A stretch of 48,930 nucleotides of DNA from Gammaproteobacteria bacterium HGW-Gammaproteobacteria-4 (lineage in GTDB: Bacteria; Pseudomonadota; Gammaproteobacteria; Xanthomonadales; Xanthomonadaceae), in the NCBI GenBank assembly GCA_002839995.1, contig PGZC01000016.1:1-48930 (forward strand), written 5' to 3'. Positions 1 through 9,176 of the stretch are shown here, one piece after another; position 1 is the stretch's first letter, and each line of letters opens with the position of its first letter. Under the pieces are notes generated by a model that was given only the letters and a program-made list of their open reading frames with translations, was not told the DNA's origin and made no database searches. The translations under genes and the position numbers were made by a program.

Positions 1-957
1 CTGGTGGTGTTCTGGTTCAGTGCGTTGCCGCATATCGATTTTTCGCGTTGGGCGATGAACGTGGCCAGCGATGGCTCGGCGCTGCCGGACGGTGGCGGGC
101 CGTTCCTGCCGATGGGGCTGAAGGGTGTTCTGGCCGCCTTGCCGTTCGCGGTGTGGCTGTTCCTGGCGATCGAACAGCTGCCGCTGGCGGCGGAAGAATC
201 GGTCGATCCCAAACGCGACATGCCCAAGGGCATCATCGCCGGCATGTTCACCCTGATCGTCTCGGCGTTCATGATCGTGTGGCTGAACCCGTCGCTGGCC
301 GGCGTCGGCTCGCATGCGCTGGGCACCTCCGGCGAGCCGCTGCTGGACGGCTTCAAGGCGATCTACGGCGACGACATCGCCAAGCTGCTGTCGCTGGTGG
401 CGGTGCTGGGTCTGGTCGCGAGCTTTCACACCATCATCTTCGCCAAGGGCCGGCAGATCTATTCGCTCAGCCGTGCCGGGTATTTCCTGCCGTGGCTGTC
501 GATCACCCACGGCGGGCGCAAGACCCCGCATGTGGCGATGGTGATGGGCAGCGTCACCGCGCTGGCGATCATGTTCGGGCTGTGGTTCGGCTTCGGCGCG
601 GAAAAAGGCGGCGCGTTGATTGGCGGCACCCTTTTGAACATGGCGGTATTCGGCGCGATGTTCTCGTACTTCATGCAGGCACTGAGCTTCATCCTGCTGC
701 GCCAGAAGCTGCCGGACATCGATCGCCCCTACCGCAGCCCGCTGGGCGTGACTGGCGCCGCGCTGACCATGCTCATCGCGCTGGTGACGCTGTACTACCA
801 GCTCACCGGCGACCCGGCCTACACCCGCGGCGTGCTGTGGGTGGCATTGTGGTTCGGTGTATGCATCGCCTACTTCGCGCTGGTCGGCCGGCATCGGCTG
901 ATCCTGTCGCCGGAAGAAGAGTTCGCGATGGCACAACGCGAGAAGACCGGCGCCTGA
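1..957 (+). CDS. APC-family amine permease, ethanolamine-permease type (5' end missing)
   Basis: This is the C-terminal part of a polytopic inner-membrane transporter; the frame is open at base 1, so the true start lies left of the window. About 318 residues are visible, with several hydrophobic membrane segments. The stretch AAEESVDPKRDMPKG is the charged loop typical of APC amino-acid/amine permeases, and the whole resembles ethanolamine permeases. The next three genes on the same strand encode a glutamine-synthetase-like ligase, an aldehyde dehydrogenase and an Fe-type alcohol dehydrogenase, so the transporter probably imports their substrate. Ethanolamine is the best guess because the downstream set oxidises an alcohol and then an aldehyde, but another amino alcohol or amine is possible. 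The APC fold is sure; the substrate is inferred. Confidence 0.8.
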   Translation: MVVFWFSALPHIDFSRWAMNVASDGSALPDGGGPFLPMGLKGVLAALPFAVWLFLAIEQLPLAAEESVDPKRDMPKGIIAGMFTLIVSAFMIVWLNPSLAGVGSHALGTSGEPLLDGFKAIYGDDIAKLLSLVAVLGLVASFHTIIFAKGRQIYSLSRAGYFLPWLSITHGGRKTPHVAMVMGSVTALAIMFGLWFGFGAEKGGALIGGTLLNMAVFGAMFSYFMQALSFILLRQKLPDIDRPYRSPLGVTGAALTMLIALVTLYYQLTGDPAYTRGVLWVALWFGVCIAYFALVGRHRLILSPEEEFAMAQREKTGA

Positions 958-1019
958 GGCTGCCGATATCGGGCGCGCGGCCAATGGCTGCGCGCCCTTC
1001 ACGCAACCGGGACATCACC

Positions 1020-2387
1020 ATGACCGCTCCACTGACACTTCCCGCGCTGCGCCAGATGGCAGCCGCCGGCACCATCGACACCGTGCTCGCCTGCCTGGTG
1101 GACATGCAGGGGCGGTTGATCGGCAAACGTTTCCAGGTCGAATACTTCCTCGACAGCGCGCACGAGGAAACCCACGGCTGCGATTACCTGCTGGCCAACG
1201 ATATCGACATGGAGCCGGTGCCCGGCTACGCGGCGGCGAGCTGGAACAAGGGCTACGGCGATTTCGTGTTCAAGCCCGATCTTTCGACCCTGCGTGTGGT
1301 GCCGTGGCTGGAGGGCACCGCACTGGTGCTGTGCGACGTTCAGGATCACCATCATCACGACCTGCCGCACAGCCCGCGCGGCATTCTCAAAAAGCAGGTG
1401 GCACGGCTCACCGAGCGCGGCATGCAGGGGATGTTCGCCTCGGAGCTGGAGTTCTACCTGTTCGACGAAAGCTACGAGGCGATCCACCAGCGCAACTACC
1501 TCGCGCCCAAGACCGCCGGCTACTACATCGAGGACTACAACATCCTGCAGACCACCCGCGAGGAGCCGGTGATGCGGGCGATCCGCAAGCACTTGCAGGC
1601 GGCCGGCATCGCGGTGGAAAACTCCAAGGGTGAATGGGGGCCTGGCCAGGAAGAAATCAACGTGCGCTACTGCGACGCGCTGAGCATGGCCGACCGCCAC
1701 AGCATCATCAAGCACGCCTGCAAGGAAATCGCGCTGTTGCAGGGCAAGGCCATCACCTTCATGGCCAAGTGGCGCTACGACCTCGCCGGTTCCAGCAGCC
1801 ACATCCACAATTCGCTGTGGAGTGCGGACGGCAAGCAGGCGCTGTTTTACGACGCCAAGGCCGAGTTCACGATGACCCCGCTGATGCGGCAGTGGGTGGC
1901 CGGACAGCTCAAGTACGCGCCCGACATCACCCTGTTCCTGGCGCCGTACATCAACTCCTACAAGCGCTTTCAGGTGGGCACTTTCGCGCCGACCCGCGCG
2001 GTGTGGAGCCGCGACAACCGCACCGCCGGGTTCCGCCTGTGCGGCGAGGGCGGCAAGGGCATCCGCATCGAATGTCGGATCGGCGGCGCCGATCTGAACC
2101 CGTATCTCGCGTTCGCCGCGCTGATCGCTGCCGGCCTCGCCGGCATCGACGAAAACCTGGAGCTGGGCAAGCCCTTCGCAGGCGACGCCTACCACCGCAA
2201 GGAATTGCCCGAAGTCGCCAAGACCCTGCGCGACGCCATCGCCGCACTGGAACGCTCGAAGATGCTGCGCGCCGCCTTCGGCGAGGAGATGGTGGAACAC
2301 TACCTGCACACCGCACGCTGGGAGCAGATGGAATACGACCGCCGCGTCACCGACTGGGAGCTGCGACGTGGTTTTGAGCGGTATTGA
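1020..2387 (+). CDS. Glutamine synthetase-like gamma-glutamyl-amine ligase
   Basis: A 455-residue GlnA-superfamily protein that would ligate glutamate to an amine using ATP. The start is the ATG at 1020, placed 62 bases after the permease stop; the frame stays open upstream, but that part is antisense-like noise. Family motifs are GSSSHIHNSLW (ATP/metal-binding HxH), DNRTAGFRL (the NRxxGxR-type glutamate/phosphate loop) and the acidic FASELEFYLF. The C-terminal adenylylation region of housekeeping GlnA (LYDLP type) is not seen, so it is probably not the nitrogen-regulated enzyme. Relatives include PuuA (putrescine), IpuC (isopropylamine) and Streptomyces GlnA4 (ethanolamine). With a permease before it and two dehydrogenases after it, a gamma-glutamyl-ethanolamide synthetase role is favoured by inference. 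Confidence 0.88.
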   Translation: MTAPLTLPALRQMAAAGTIDTVLACLVDMQGRLIGKRFQVEYFLDSAHEETHGCDYLLANDIDMEPVPGYAAASWNKGYGDFVFKPDLSTLRVVPWLEGTALVLCDVQDHHHHDLPHSPRGILKKQVARLTERGMQGMFASELEFYLFDESYEAIHQRNYLAPKTAGYYIEDYNILQTTREEPVMRAIRKHLQAAGIAVENSKGEWGPGQEEINVRYCDALSMADRHSIIKHACKEIALLQGKAITFMAKWRYDLAGSSSHIHNSLWSADGKQALFYDAKAEFTMTPLMRQWVAGQLKYAPDITLFLAPYINSYKRFQVGTFAPTRAVWSRDNRTAGFRLCGEGGKGIRIECRIGGADLNPYLAFAALIAAGLAGIDENLELGKPFAGDAYHRKELPEVAKTLRDAIAALERSKMLRAAFGEEMVEHYLHTARWEQMEYDRRVTDWELRRGFERY

Positions 2388-2395
2388 TGGCCATA

Positions 2396-2467
2396 GGGTC
2401 GCGCACAGGGTGCGCTCCTACAACAGTCGCTGATTTCCCCTGTAGGAGCGCACCCTGTGCGCGACCC
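2396..2467. repeat. REP-like palindrome, 27-bp perfect arms
   Basis: The arms at 2396-2422 and 2441-2467 are exact reverse complements around an 18-base spacer. The core GCGCACAGGGTGCGCTCCTA is a variant of the element at 24553 and 48783 (GGGTGGG in place of GGGTGCG). It fills most of the 149-bp gap between the ligase and the aldehyde dehydrogenase. As RNA it would form a long hairpin that could end or stabilise the upstream transcript, which is inference. Confidence 0.9.
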
Positions 2468-2536
2468 GCCTCCGTCCCTCGAGAATGTCGTCGCTTTGCC
2501 GAAACGACAACCTCCATCACCTGACGCGATCACCCC

Positions 2537-3928
2537 ATGACCCAATCCATCCAACTCATTTCCCCAGTCGACGCCAGCATTTATGCCGAACGCCACTGCG
2601 CCAGCGATGCCGAGATCGCCCACGCGCTCGCTGCGGCCACGGCCGCGCAACGCCAGTGGAAGCACACCCCGCTCGCCGAGCGCGCCGCACTGTGCACGCG
2701 CATGGTGGATGCCATGCTGGCGATGCGCGAGCAGATCGTGCCCGAACTGGCCTGGCAGATGGGCCGACCGGTGCGCTACGGTGCTGGCGAACTGCGCGGA
2801 TTCGAGGAACGTGCGCGGCACATGATCGCCATCGCGCCGCAGGCATTGGCGCCGATGGAACCCGAAGCCAAAGCCGGCTTCAAGCGCTTCATCCGCCGCG
2901 AACCGCTGGGCACGGTGCTGGTGATCGCGCCATGGAATTACCCCTACCTCACCGCGGTGAATTCGGTCATCCCGGCATTGATGGCAGGCAACGCGGTGAT
3001 CCTCAAGCACGCCACACAAACCCTGTTGGTGGGTGAGCGCTTCGCGCAGGCCGCGCAGCACGCCGGATTGCCGGCGGGTCTGTTCCAGAACCTGCTGATG
3101 GACCACGCGCAGGCCGCACGCGTGATCGGCTCGGGCCAGGTGCAGCAGGTCAACTTCACCGGCTCGGTGGCCGGCGGCCAGGCGATGGAAGCGGCGGCGG
3201 CGGGTCACTTCCTCGGCGTCGGGCTGGAATTGGGCGGCAAAGACCCGGCCTACGTACGCAGCGATGCCGACATCGCGCACGCGGTCGAAAATCTGGTCGA
3301 TGGCAGCTATTTCAATTCCGGGCAAAGCTGCTGCGGCATCGAGCGCATCTACGTCGATCAGGCGATCTGTTCCGCATTCGTCGAGCGCTTCGTCGACCTC
3401 ACCCGGCAGTACGTGCTCGGCAATCCGCTGGAGGAATCCACCACACTCGGCCCGCTGGTGAAGCCGTCAGCAGCCGAATTCGTGCGCGGGCAGATTGCCG
3501 AAGCCGTCAGCAAGGGCGCCAGGGCGCTGCTCGATCCCAAGGCATTCCCTGCCGATCAACCCGGCAGCGCGTACATGGCGCCGCAGGTGCTGGTGGATGT
3601 CGATCACGGCATGTCGGTGATGCGCGACGAAAGCTTCGGCCCGGTGGTGGGTATCATGCCGGTGGCCGATGAGGCGCAGGCGATCGCGCTGATGAACGAC
3701 AGCGCGTTCGGCCTCACTGCCTCGATCTGGACGCGCGATCTCGAAGCTGCCGAGCGCATCGGCGATGCCGTCGCCACCGGCACCGTGTTCATGAACCGAT
3801 GCGACTATCTCGATCCCGCATTGGCCTGGACCGGCGTCAAGCACACCGGCCGCGGCGCGACCCTCTCGCGCGTCGGCTACGAAACCCTGACCCGGCCCAA
3901 ATCCTTCCACCTTCGCCACCAAATCTGA
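2537..3928 (+). CDS. NAD(P)-dependent aldehyde dehydrogenase
   Basis: A 463-residue member of the aldehyde dehydrogenase superfamily, oxidising an aldehyde to the acid in the cytoplasm. Visible signatures are the nucleotide-binding APWNYPYL (131-138), NFTGS (206-210), the general base in LELGGKDP (Glu231) and the catalytic FNSGQSC (Cys265). Length is slightly below the usual 480-500 residues. It lies between a gamma-glutamyl ligase and an Fe-type alcohol dehydrogenase on the same strand. In the proposed pathway it would oxidise the gamma-glutamylated amino aldehyde, the analogue of PuuC in putrescine breakdown. A REP palindrome precedes it, so it may have its own promoter or be uncoupled from the ligase. 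Enzyme class is certain; the substrate is inferred from neighbours. Confidence 0.92.
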   Translation: MTQSIQLISPVDASIYAERHCASDAEIAHALAAATAAQRQWKHTPLAERAALCTRMVDAMLAMREQIVPELAWQMGRPVRYGAGELRGFEERARHMIAIAPQALAPMEPEAKAGFKRFIRREPLGTVLVIAPWNYPYLTAVNSVIPALMAGNAVILKHATQTLLVGERFAQAAQHAGLPAGLFQNLLMDHAQAARVIGSGQVQQVNFTGSVAGGQAMEAAAAGHFLGVGLELGGKDPAYVRSDADIAHAVENLVDGSYFNSGQSCCGIERIYVDQAICSAFVERFVDLTRQYVLGNPLEESTTLGPLVKPSAAEFVRGQIAEAVSKGARALLDPKAFPADQPGSAYMAPQVLVDVDHGMSVMRDESFGPVVGIMPVADEAQAIALMNDSAFGLTASIWTRDLEAAERIGDAVATGTVFMNRCDYLDPALAWTGVKHTGRGATLSRVGYETLTRPKSFHLRHQI

Positions 3929-3973
3929 ACAACCCAACCCCTCGCGTGGACAAGGGACTCATGAAGAAGCAAA

Positions 3974-4263
3974 GGTCCGCAAAGGACGCAAAAGGCGCAA
4001 AGGAAAAGCGAATACAGATGGTTTGAACGATAACCCATCAGGTGGCGTCACCGCAGCGCAAGGAACGCTCTGAGGAAGCTGTCATTGCGAGGAGCGAGCG
4101 ATGCGGCATACGATTCCGCATGGCCTTCAGGCCATAGCGGATCGGAGTCCTTTAGGGCAATCCACATCCGTATGCACAGGCAAAGCGCTGATGCCGTAAA
4201 GAGGCCTATGGCGTTTGCATTCACTTCGCCTTCCTTTTGCGTACTTTGCGTACTTTGCGGACC
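3974..4263. repeat. Intergenic element with inverted GCAAAG-rich ends (copy A)
   Basis: The 419-bp gap between the aldehyde and alcohol dehydrogenases contains no convincing gene. Its left part (3974-4009) reads GGTCCGCAAAGGACGCAAAA and onward, and its right part (4231-4263) is the inverted counterpart, ending in TTTGCGGACC. The bounded segment is 290 bp. Inside is a stretch around 4056-4090 (AACGCTCTGAGGAAGCTGTC then ATTGCGAG) that resembles the reverse complement of 42395-42437. The same inverted ends recur at 12083-12377. The pattern suggests a non-autonomous mobile or REP-like element; no coding capacity or target duplication was identified. Confidence 0.75.
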
Positions 4264-4347
4264 CTACAGGCTTTTGCGCAATCGCGCTCCGCACTTGGCC
4301 CTGGTGTTTGCGACGGATCGATTCCATTTCTTGAGGAGCACTACCCA

Positions 4348-5511
4348 ATGAGCCTGATCGGCAACTGGAACTACCCCACCCCCATAAAGTTCGGCGCCGG
4401 CCGCATCAACGAACTGCCCGCGCACTGCCGCGCCCACGGCATCGCGCGCCCGCTGCTGGTCACCGACGCTGGCCTCGCCAACGCGCCGATCACCACCGCT
4501 GCGCTGCAATCGCTGCACGCCGCCGGCCTCGGTGCAGCGCTGTTCGCCCAGATCAAGCCCAATCCGGTGGAAGCCAACCTGATCGACGGACTGGCCGCAT
4601 ATCGTGCAGGCAATCACGACGGTGTGGTCGCGTTCGGCGGCGGCAGCGGCCTGGACATGGGCAAGCTGATCGCGTTCATGAGCGGCCAGACCCGGCCGAT
4701 CTGGGACTTCGAGGACATCGGCGATTGGTGGACACGCGCCGACGCCGACGGCATCGCCCCGATCATCGCCGTGCCCACCACCGCCGGTACCGGCTCGGAA
4801 GTGGGCCGCGCCGGCGTGCTCACCGATGAGCGCACGCATACCAAGCGCATCATCTTCCACCCGAAGATGATGCCGCGCCTGGTGATCTGCGACCCCGAAC
4901 TCACCATCGGCATGCCGGCCAGAATCACCGCCGGCACCGGCATGGACGCGTTCTCGCATTGCCTGGAAGCCTACTGCGCGCCCGGCTTTCATCCGATGGC
5001 CGACGGCATCGCGTTGGAAGGCATGCACCTGATCGCCGGCGCGCTGCCGCGGGTGATGCGCGAGCCCACCGACCTCGACGCGCGCGGCCGGATGATGGCC
5101 GGTGCCGTGATGGGCGCCACCGCCTTCCAGAAGGGCCTCGGCGGCATGCATGCCCTTGCCCATCCGATCGGCGCCCTGTACGACAGCCACCACGGCATGA
5201 CCAACGCCACCCTGATGCCGTACGTGCTGGACTTCAACCGCAGCGCCATCGAGCAACGCATCACCCGCCTCGCCGCCTATCTGGGCCTGCCGCTGCCGGA
5301 CGACTTCGACAGCTTCCTGCAGTTCGTGCTGCATCTGCGCCGCGAAGTCGGGGTGCCGCATACCCTGCCCGACCTCGGCGTCGATGACCGCCACGCCGCA
5401 CTGATCGCGAAAATGGCGGTGGAAGATCCCTCCGCGGCAGGCAACCCGGTGACGCTGACCGAAGCCGGTGCGGCGGCTATCTTCACCGCAGCGAGCAAGG
5501 GAACGGTTTAA
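4348..5511 (+). CDS. Iron-containing (group III) alcohol dehydrogenase
   Basis: A 387-residue Fe-ADH. The ATG at 4348 follows a GAGGAG ribosome-binding site, and the length is normal. The NAD-binding GGGSGLDMGK (97-106) and PTTAGTGSE (143-151) are present. Metal ligands line up with the FucO pattern: Asp200 and His204 in DAFSHCLEAY, His268 in GGMHALAHP and His282 in HHG. It would interconvert an alcohol and an aldehyde in the cytoplasm. Placed after a gamma-glutamyl ligase and an aldehyde dehydrogenase, it could oxidise the hydroxyl of gamma-glutamyl-ethanolamide; the alternative is reduction of a toxic aldehyde. It is separated from the aldehyde dehydrogenase by a 419-bp repeat-filled gap, so co-transcription is uncertain. 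Confidence 0.92.
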   Translation: MSLIGNWNYPTPIKFGAGRINELPAHCRAHGIARPLLVTDAGLANAPITTAALQSLHAAGLGAALFAQIKPNPVEANLIDGLAAYRAGNHDGVVAFGGGSGLDMGKLIAFMSGQTRPIWDFEDIGDWWTRADADGIAPIIAVPTTAGTGSEVGRAGVLTDERTHTKRIIFHPKMMPRLVICDPELTIGMPARITAGTGMDAFSHCLEAYCAPGFHPMADGIALEGMHLIAGALPRVMREPTDLDARGRMMAGAVMGATAFQKGLGGMHALAHPIGALYDSHHGMTNATLMPYVLDFNRSAIEQRITRLAAYLGLPLPDDFDSFLQFVLHLRREVGVPHTLPDLGVDDRHAALIAKMAVEDPSAAGNPVTLTEAGAAAIFTAASKGTV

Positions 5512-5521
5512 CCGTAGACTG

Positions 5522-6157
5522 TTGAGCAGACTCGCAGCCACCGGCCTTGGATCGGATGAACATTTGAACGCGCACATCGTCGAATCGGTACAACTCTGGG
5601 TGCAGCGACTGGTCGTGGACATGAACCTTTGCCCGTTCGCCAAGCGCGAACTGGTGAAGGATCGCGTTCGCTTCGTGGTCGCGGACGCGCGAACGCCGGA
5701 GCAACTGCTGCTGGCACTGCAACGCGAACTGGAACGGCTCGAGTGCGATTCGTCGGTAGAAACCACCCTGCTGATTCATCCCGATGTGCTTCAACGCTTC
5801 GACGACTACAACCAGTTTCTGGACGTGGCCGACAATCTGCTGGTGGACATGCAACTCGACGGTGTTTACCAGATCGCCAGTTTCCATCCAGCTTACCGGT
5901 TTGCCGGCACCGCTCCGGACGACGCGGAGAACTACACCAATCGCTCGCCGTTCCCGCTGCTGCATCTGCTGCGCGAGGACAGCCTTGAGCGCGCCATCGC
6001 CAGTCACCCCGATGTTGCGGGAATTCCCGAGCGCAACATCGCGCTGATGAACGCAACCGGCAAACAACGACTGCAAAGCATCCTCGAATCGTGCCTGATC
6101 GACGCTGGAGTTCGCGCAGGCCCGCACGCCCTGCCTGTACAAGGCGAATGTCCGTAA
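5522..6157 (+). CDS. DUF1415 family protein
   Basis: About 211 residues, recognised as a DUF1415 protein by the N-terminal segment QLWVQRLVVDMNLCPFAKRE and by the central SFHPAYRF and ENYTNRSPFP. The function is unknown; the CPF motif near the start may be a metal or redox site, which is a guess. The start is uncertain: the TTG at 5522 lies just after the alcohol dehydrogenase stop, a TTG at 5564 is also possible, and an ATG at 5468 would overlap the previous gene by 44 bases. No strong ribosome-binding site decides between them. Following 10 bases behind the dehydrogenase, it may be read through from that gene, but nothing ties it to amine metabolism. Confidence 0.8.
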   Translation: MSRLAATGLGSDEHLNAHIVESVQLWVQRLVVDMNLCPFAKRELVKDRVRFVVADARTPEQLLLALQRELERLECDSSVETTLLIHPDVLQRFDDYNQFLDVADNLLVDMQLDGVYQIASFHPAYRFAGTAPDDAENYTNRSPFPLLHLLREDSLERAIASHPDVAGIPERNIALMNATGKQRLQSILESCLIDAGVRAGPHALPVQGECP

Positions 6158-6246
6158 AATTGATCTGGTGCTGGCGCACGGACCCGCCGTTGGGCTCAAG
6201 CGCCACTGTCCATAGCACCTCTCGACCCGAACCCCGGAGTGGAACG

Positions 6247-6708
6247 ATGAATACGACGATGCACAAGCTTGTTGGCGCTATGGTGCTGGTGCTGGGATTT
6301 GCTGCACACACAGCGGTTGCGGGGCCGTACTCGGACGATCTGGCCAAATGCCTTGTCGGAAAAACGACGAACGACGACAAGGCCACGCTGATGACCTGGA
6401 TTTTTTCGGCGATCGCGCTCAATCCGGGCATTTCACAGATGGCGACGATCTCGCCGGCGCAGCGAGATCAAATCGACCGCAACATGGCCATGTTGTTCGA
6501 ACGCCTGATGACCGACACCTGCCGCGCCGAAACGCGTGACGCGGTGAAATACGAAGGCAACGGCGCCATCGAGCAGGGCTTTGAAGTGCTGGGTGGAGTG
6601 GCCGGGCGCGAACTGTTCGCAAGCCCCGAGGTTGCCAAGGGGCTCGCCAGCCTGAACGAACACGTCGACATGGAGAAAATAAAGGCTGTGTTCAACACCG
6701 CCGACTGA
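6247..6708 (+). CDS. Small exported protein of unknown function
   Basis: A 153-residue protein with a clear N-terminal signal peptide (MNTTMHKLVGAMVLVLGFAA then HTAVAG), so it is probably periplasmic. The mature part is mostly helical in character, with two cysteines (KCLVG near the mature N-terminus and DTCRAE in the middle) that could form a disulfide. I recognise no catalytic motif. The ATG at 6247 fits the signal peptide and follows a GGAACG stretch. It lies 89 bases after the DUF1415 gene and is convergent with phoU, whose end is 43 bases away. Confidence 0.75.
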   Translation: MNTTMHKLVGAMVLVLGFAAHTAVAGPYSDDLAKCLVGKTTNDDKATLMTWIFSAIALNPGISQMATISPAQRDQIDRNMAMLFERLMTDTCRAETRDAVKYEGNGAIEQGFEVLGGVAGRELFASPEVAKGLASLNEHVDMEKIKAVFNTAD

Positions 6709-6751
6709 GCGCCCGCGCACTATCGCGAAAGCGTCGCGCGCGGCGCAGGGT

Positions 6752-7465
6752 TCACTCGCGATCGGCAGCCGGGTTGGACTTCGGATGCCGGATATCGCGC
6801 CCCTCGACCAGATAGAACACGTACTGCGCGATGTTCTTGGCATGATCGCCGATGCGCTCCAGCGCCTTCATCGCGAACATCACCTGAATTACCTGCCCCA
6901 CCGCGTCAGGGTGGCGGTTGGCGAAGTCCTTGATGTTGGCGATGATCGCCTTGTAGCCATCGTCCAGGGTATCGTCGGCGGATTTCACTTGCGCTGCACG
7001 ATCCAGATCCAGCCGAACCAGTGCATCGAGCGCGCCGCGCAACATGCTCAACGCATGTTGCGACAACGCCGAAACCTGGCTGGACTGGGCGATATCGCCG
7101 GCTTCGCGACCCTCCTCGTGCAATTGCAGGGCAATACGCGCGATCTTCTTGGCTTCGTCGCCGACCCGCTCCAGATCGTTGACCGTTTTTGAAAGCGTCA
7201 GCACCGTGCGCAGGTCGACGCCCAGCGGCGAACGCAGCGCCAGCAACTGCGCCACCTCTTCGTCCGCCTTGAGTTCGAGCCGGTCGATGTCGCGGTCGCG
7301 ATCGATCACCTCGCGTGCCACCGCCGGATCGCCGCCTTCAAGCACGCCGATCGCGCGAGCGACCTGCTCTTCCACCTCGCCGCCCATCCGGAGCACGAGA
7401 TCGCGAAGGGTGGCGAGCTCTTCATCGAATTTTTTGAGCGTGTGCGCGCCCGTCGTCATGGACAT
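6752..7465 (-). CDS. phoU: Phosphate transport regulator PhoU
   Basis: A 237-residue PhoU, the cytoplasmic protein that links the Pst transporter to the PhoR kinase and limits phosphate uptake. It shows the two-fold helical repeat of the family: the first half has TLRDLVLRMGGEVEEQ and the metal-binding-type ERVGDEAKKIARI, the second RLDLDRAAQ and ERIGDHAKNIAQ. Length is usual. It is the last gene of pstS-C-A-B-phoU, 15 bases after pstB, so it is probably expressed from the Pho-type promoter ahead of pstS. The E/DxxxD-type metal motifs are intact in both repeats. Confidence 0.96.
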   Translation of the reverse strand: MSMTTGAHTLKKFDEELATLRDLVLRMGGEVEEQVARAIGVLEGGDPAVAREVIDRDRDIDRLELKADEEVAQLLALRSPLGVDLRTVLTLSKTVNDLERVGDEAKKIARIALQLHEEGREAGDIAQSSQVSALSQHALSMLRGALDALVRLDLDRAAQVKSADDTLDDGYKAIIANIKDFANRHPDAVGQVIQVMFAMKALERIGDHAKNIAQYVFYLVEGRDIRHPKSNPAADRE

Positions 7466-7480
7466 CTGCTGTCCTCCTGC

Positions 7481-8251
7481 TCAGCCGAACCGGCCGGTAA
7501 TGTAGTTTTCAGTCTGCTCTTTTTTCGGCTTGGTGAATATCTGTTCGGTTTCGCCGTATTCGATCAGTTCACCAAGGTACATGAAGGCGGTGTATTTGGA
7601 CACGCGCCCGGCCTGCTGCATGTTGTGGGTAACGATGAGAATCGTGACCTTGCTGCGCAGCTCCATGATCAGCTCTTCGATATTGGCGGTGGCGATCGGG
7701 TCGAGCGCCGATGTGGGCTCGTCGAACAGCACGATCTCCGGCTCGGTCGCCAGCGTGCGGGCGATGCACAACCGCTGCTGCTGGCCGCCCGACAGACTCG
7801 TGGCCAGATTGTCCAGGCGATCCTTCACCTCGTCCCAGATCGCGGCGTCGCGCAACGCCTTCTCCACCTTCTCCGCCAGCACCGCCGGCCGCCGCTCGCC
7901 CATGATGCGCAGGCCATAGGCCACGTTCTCGAAGATCGACTTCGGAAACGGGTTGGGCTTCTGGAACACCATGCCGATGCGCAGCCGGGTCTCGATCGGA
8001 TCGACGTCCGCAGCCAGCAGGTTGACATCATCCGGATACAAGCGGATTTCGCCCTCGTAACGGCTACCCGGATACAGGTCGTGCATGCGATTGAAGCAGC
8101 GCAGCAGCGTCGATTTTCCGCAACCCGAAGGGCCGATCAACGCGGTGACTTCCTTGTCGACCACCCGCAGGCTGACATCCTTGAGCGCGCGAAAATCGCC
8201 GTAGTAAAAGCTCAGGTTGCGGACTTCCGCCTTGTTGTCTTCAGAGTTCAT
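7481..8251 (-). CDS. pstB: Phosphate ABC transporter ATPase PstB
   Basis: A 256-residue ATPase that powers phosphate import through PstCA. Visible are Walker [10 protein letters not shown] (40-48), the Q-loop in [10 protein letters not shown], the signature LSGGQQQR (153-160), Walker B ending DEPTSALDP and the switch histidine in VTHN. The [11 protein letters not shown] block is specific to PstB. The start at 8251 (MNSEDNK) gives normal length and lies 4 bases after the pstA stop; an ATG at 8281 in the same frame would overlap pstA by 26 bases and adds no conserved sequence. Confidence 0.97.
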   Translation of the reverse strand: MNSEDNKAEVRNLSFYYGDFRALKDVSLRVVDKEVTALIGPSGCGKSTLLRCFNRMHDLYPGSRYEGEIRLYPDDVNLLAADVDPIETRLRIGMVFQKPNPFPKSIFENVAYGLRIMGERRPAVLAEKVEKALRDAAIWDEVKDRLDNLATSLSGGQQQRLCIARTLATEPEIVLFDEPTSALDPIATANIEELIMELRSKVTILIVTHNMQQAGRVSKYTAFMYLGELIEYGETEQIFTKPKKEQTENYITGRFG

Positions 8252-8255
8252 CGAA

Positions 8256-9176
8256 TCACCATTTGATGCGCTGGCGCGCACGGTAGCGCAGCCAGATGGC
8301 GCACGCGTTCATCATCAGGGTCATTGCCACCAGCACGACGCCGGCAGCAGCGGCATTGACATGGAATTGCGGGTCGGGACGCGAAATCCAGTTGAACATC
8401 TGGATCGGCATCACGGTGAATGGCGAGGACAGCCAGTCGAGGTTGAAGAACGGCGGCGCGCCGGTGACCATCGGCGGCGGCAGGAACGCGATGAAGGTGA
8501 GCGCGCCGATGGTGATGATCGGCGCGGTCTCGCCGATGGCGCGCGACAGGCCGATGATCACGCCGGTCATGATGCCCGCCGACGAATACGGCAGCACGTG
8601 ATCGCGCACCGTCTGCCAGCGTGTCGCGCCGAGCGCATACGCCGCCTCGCGGATGCTGTTGGGCACCGCGCGGATCGACTCGCGGGTGGATACGATCACG
8701 ATCGGCAAGATCAGCATCGCCAGGGTCAGACCGGCGGTGAGGATGCTCTCGCCCAGCCCGATCTGATACACCAGCAGGCCCAGCGCCAGCAAGCCATAGA
8801 TGATCGAAGGCACGCCGGCGAGATTGGAAACGTTGACCTCGATGATCTCGGCCAGCAATCCCTTGCCCGAGTACTCTTCGAGATAGATGCCTGCCGCGAC
8901 ACCGACCGGCACCGCCGCCAGTGCGGTCACGAACATGACCGCTACGCTGCCCACCCATGCCGACAGGATGCCCGCCTGCGCCGCACGGCGCGACGGAAAA
9001 TGGGTGAAAAAATCGAGATTCAGACGCGATGCGCCATCGATCACGAGTTGCGCGAACAAGGCGAACAACACCAGGATTGCCAGCAACATCACCGCCAACC
9101 CGAGCATGTCGAACAGCATGTCGCGACGCTTGTGCTGGCGGATCAACGCCTGGATCTGCTGCGGATTCAGGGCCAT
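8256..9176 (-). CDS. pstA: Phosphate ABC transporter permease PstA
   Basis: A 306-residue inner-membrane permease with about six membrane segments, partner of PstC. The first segment is around residues 22-45 ([20 protein letters not shown]). The binding-protein-dependent transport signature is in [20 protein letters not shown], the EAA loop that contacts PstB, and [10 protein letters not shown] is typical of PstA. The start codon overlaps the pstC stop by 3 bases, implying translational coupling. The periplasmic stretch [11 protein letters not shown] is typical of the family. Confidence 0.96.
   Translation of the reverse strand: MALNPQQIQALIRQHKRRDMLFDMLGLAVMLLAILVLFALFAQLVIDGASRLNLDFFTHFPSRRAAQAGILSAWVGSVAVMFVTALAAVPVGVAAGIYLEEYSGKGLLAEIIEVNVSNLAGVPSIIYGLLALGLLVYQIGLGESILTAGLTLAMLILPIVIVSTRESIRAVPNSIREAAYALGATRWQTVRDHVLPYSSAGIMTGVIIGLSRAIGETAPIITIGALTFIAFLPPPMVTGAPPFFNLDWLSSPFTVMPIQMFNWISRPDPQFHVNAAAAGVVLVAMTLMMNACAIWLRYRARQRIKW

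Noticed and set aside
4-957. Treating the GTG at base 4 as a true permease start
   Set aside because: The frame is open to base 1 and the protein begins inside the conserved core, so the gene is truncated by the window.
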